Source: Candidatus Omnitrophota bacterium (lineage in GTDB: Bacteria; Omnitrophota; Gorgyraeia; Gygaellales; Profunditerraquicolaceae). From it: 5,749 nucleotides of DNA. The translations under genes and the position numbers were made by a program. Numbering within the stretch: position 1 is the first letter of the stretch; every line of letters begins with the position of its first letter. The stretch spans positions 1 through 5,749 of the forward strand of contig JAQTMD010000103.1 of NCBI GenBank assembly GCA_028714595.1, written 5' to 3'. Below the pieces are notes generated by a model, which ran no database searches, was not told the origin of the DNA, and was given only the letters and a program-made list of their open reading frames with translations. Below are positions 4,930 to 5,749 of the stretch, piece by piece.

Positions 4930-5454
4930 TCATTCGCCGATCTTGTAACGGGTGAATTTCCGCACGACGATCTTTTCGTTGAACTTTGCGACCAGGCTGC
5001 CGAGGTAATCGTTGATGGAAAGGCTCGGGTCTTTGATAAAGACCTGGTCCAGCAGGCAGCTTGCCTTGTAAAACTCTTCCTTGTTCTTTTCATGCTTCAG
5101 GATGTCCTCCGGGACGTCCTCGCGCTTCAGGTACATCGGGTTACAGGCGGCGATCTGCATGGCCACGTCCTTGGCGAACTGGGCAAAGGCCTCGTTCTTG
5201 GCCACGAAATCGGTCTCGCAGTCAAGCTCCAGAAGCACGCCGATCTTATTGCCGTGATGGACGTAAGCTTCCACCCGTCCTTCCTTGGCAACGCGCTCTC
5301 CCTTTGCCGCTACCTTTTCCAGGCCGCGCTTGCGCAAAAGCTCCTGTGCCTTCTTGATGTCGCCTTCGGTATCGTGCAAAGCCCGCTTGCAGTCGGCGAT
5401 GCTCGCCGAGCTTAAACCCCGTAATTCCTTGATCGCATTTACTGATATTCCCAT
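4930..5454 (-). CDS. tsf: Elongation factor Ts (short form)
   Basis: A 174-residue EF-Ts, the nucleotide exchange factor that removes GDP from EF-Tu. The N-terminal UBA-like three-helix region (1-50) has IKELRGLSSASIADCKRAL; most family members read TGAGMMDCK at the corresponding place, so the SSASIADCK variant is noteworthy. The core motif LLELDCETDFVAKNEAFAQF (75-94) contains Thr-Asp-Phe-Val, which contacts EF-Tu. The C-terminal half is brief, as in Thermus-type short EF-Ts proteins, whereas E. coli-type proteins have about 280 residues with a larger core. It begins 2 bases after the rpsB stop and is followed by pyrH after 1 base. The AAAGG about 10 bases before the ATG, inside the end of rpsB, may serve as the ribosome binding site. 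Confidence 0.97.
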   Translation of the reverse strand: MGISVNAIKELRGLSSASIADCKRALHDTEGDIKKAQELLRKRGLEKVAAKGERVAKEGRVEAYVHHGNKIGVLLELDCETDFVAKNEAFAQFAKDVAMQIAACNPMYLKREDVPEDILKHEKNKEEFYKASCLLDQVFIKDPSLSINDYLGSLVAKFNEKIVVRKFTRYKIGE

Positions 5455-5456
5455 GG

Positions 5457-5749
5457 TTATGGTGCCTTTCTCTTGCCTCGGGCCCGATCGCCGGCAGCAG
5501 CAGCCGTATGGCCGTGCTTCAGAGGCGCCTTGCCGTCGTCTTTTTTCTCTGTTTCAACGATCTCCTCTATCTCCTTGATGCCCGCCTCTTCTTCGGGAAG
5601 GATCCCCGCCGGCTGAGCCCCCTCGCCTTTCTCCATAGCGACGCCCTCGTGGGAAAGGTATGAGACAAACCGCTTGCGCCCCTCGATGACCGCGTCGGCG
5701 AGGTAACTGGCGATGATCTTGATGGACTTGGTGGCGTCGGTGTTGCCGG
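5457..5749 (-). CDS. rpsB: 30S ribosomal protein S2 (partial, C-terminal 96 residues)
   Basis: Only the C-terminal part is present; the start lies beyond the right edge. The visible part begins with GNTDATKSIKIIASYLADAV, matching the conserved end of bacterial S2 (typical pattern GN-D-A-SI--I---LADAV-EGR). After EGRKRF comes a long tail of about 70 residues that S2 proteins of model bacteria mostly lack. It is an acidic stretch rich in Glu (about 50-70 of the visible residues), then a basic Ala/Gly/Arg/Lys end finishing GDRARGKRKAP. Such tails vary between phyla and are often disordered. The order rpsB-tsf-pyrH-frr is the widespread bacterial arrangement and supports the call. S2 binds the 30S head near S1; in other bacteria it represses its own operon, which cannot be judged here because the leader is absent. 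Confidence 0.95.
   Translation of the reverse strand, partial: GNTDATKSIKIIASYLADAVIEGRKRFVSYLSHEGVAMEKGEGAQPAGILPEEEAGIKEIEEIVETEKKDDGKAPLKHGHTAAAAGDRARGKRKAP

Noticed and set aside
4929..5093. Longer pyrH start inside tsf
   Set aside because: The added residues are a Ser/Arg/Thr-rich shadow of tsf, while the ATG at 4928 gives the standard 240-residue enzyme directly after the tsf stop.

Overview
The window is a bacterial chromosome segment in which every convincing gene lies on the minus strand, so transcription runs from the right end to the left. The order in that direction is rpsB (3' end only), tsf, pyrH, frr, a frameshifted HTH/LAGLIDADG-type gene, an intron-containing tRNA-Lys(UUU), tRNA-Leu(UAG), a possible 54-residue membrane protein, tRNA-Gly(GCC), a PtsN-like EIIA, a membrane-anchored YvcK, and ptsH (5' part only).

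Right third (about 3620-5749): the translation/UMP-kinase operon rpsB-tsf-pyrH-frr is tightly packed, with gaps of 2, 1 and 22 bases. EF-Ts is a short form (174 aa). The gene after frr is not the lipid-pathway gene (uppS/cdsA) often found there. Instead there is a lower-GC, frameshifted gene encoding an N-terminal HTH and a LAGLIDADG-like domain.

Middle (about 2030-2935): this is a tRNA cluster. Its most striking element is a tRNA-Lys(UUU) gene split by a 256-base group I intron inserted after U33. The 33-base 5' exon and 40-base 3' exon rejoin into a complete canonical 73-base tRNA. The intron shows pairings matching P1-P9 of the group I core, including a P4 helix, a six-pair P7, GNRA loops on P2 and P9, and a terminal G. 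Between tRNA-Leu and tRNA-Gly lie a truncated repeat of the tRNA-Leu 3' end, several inverted repeats and a short ORF with one membrane segment. The 109 bases between tRNA-Leu and tRNA-Lys (2495-2603) hold nothing I can assign.

Left third (1-1926): a regulatory phosphotransferase/cell-envelope group made of EIIA-Ntr-like protein, YvcK (gluconeogenesis/cell-wall factor) and HPr. HPr has both the His and the regulatory Ser sites. No sugar transporter (EIIB/EIIC) is visible, so a regulatory rather than a transport role is inferred.

Organism: a Gram-negative-type bacterium of moderately high GC. The short EF-Ts, PtsN/YvcK/HPr group and HTH/LAGLIDADG gene fit an uncultivated lineage such as Omnitrophota or a relative. 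This placement is a low-confidence inference. Codon and gene style are bacterial, not archaeal or phage.
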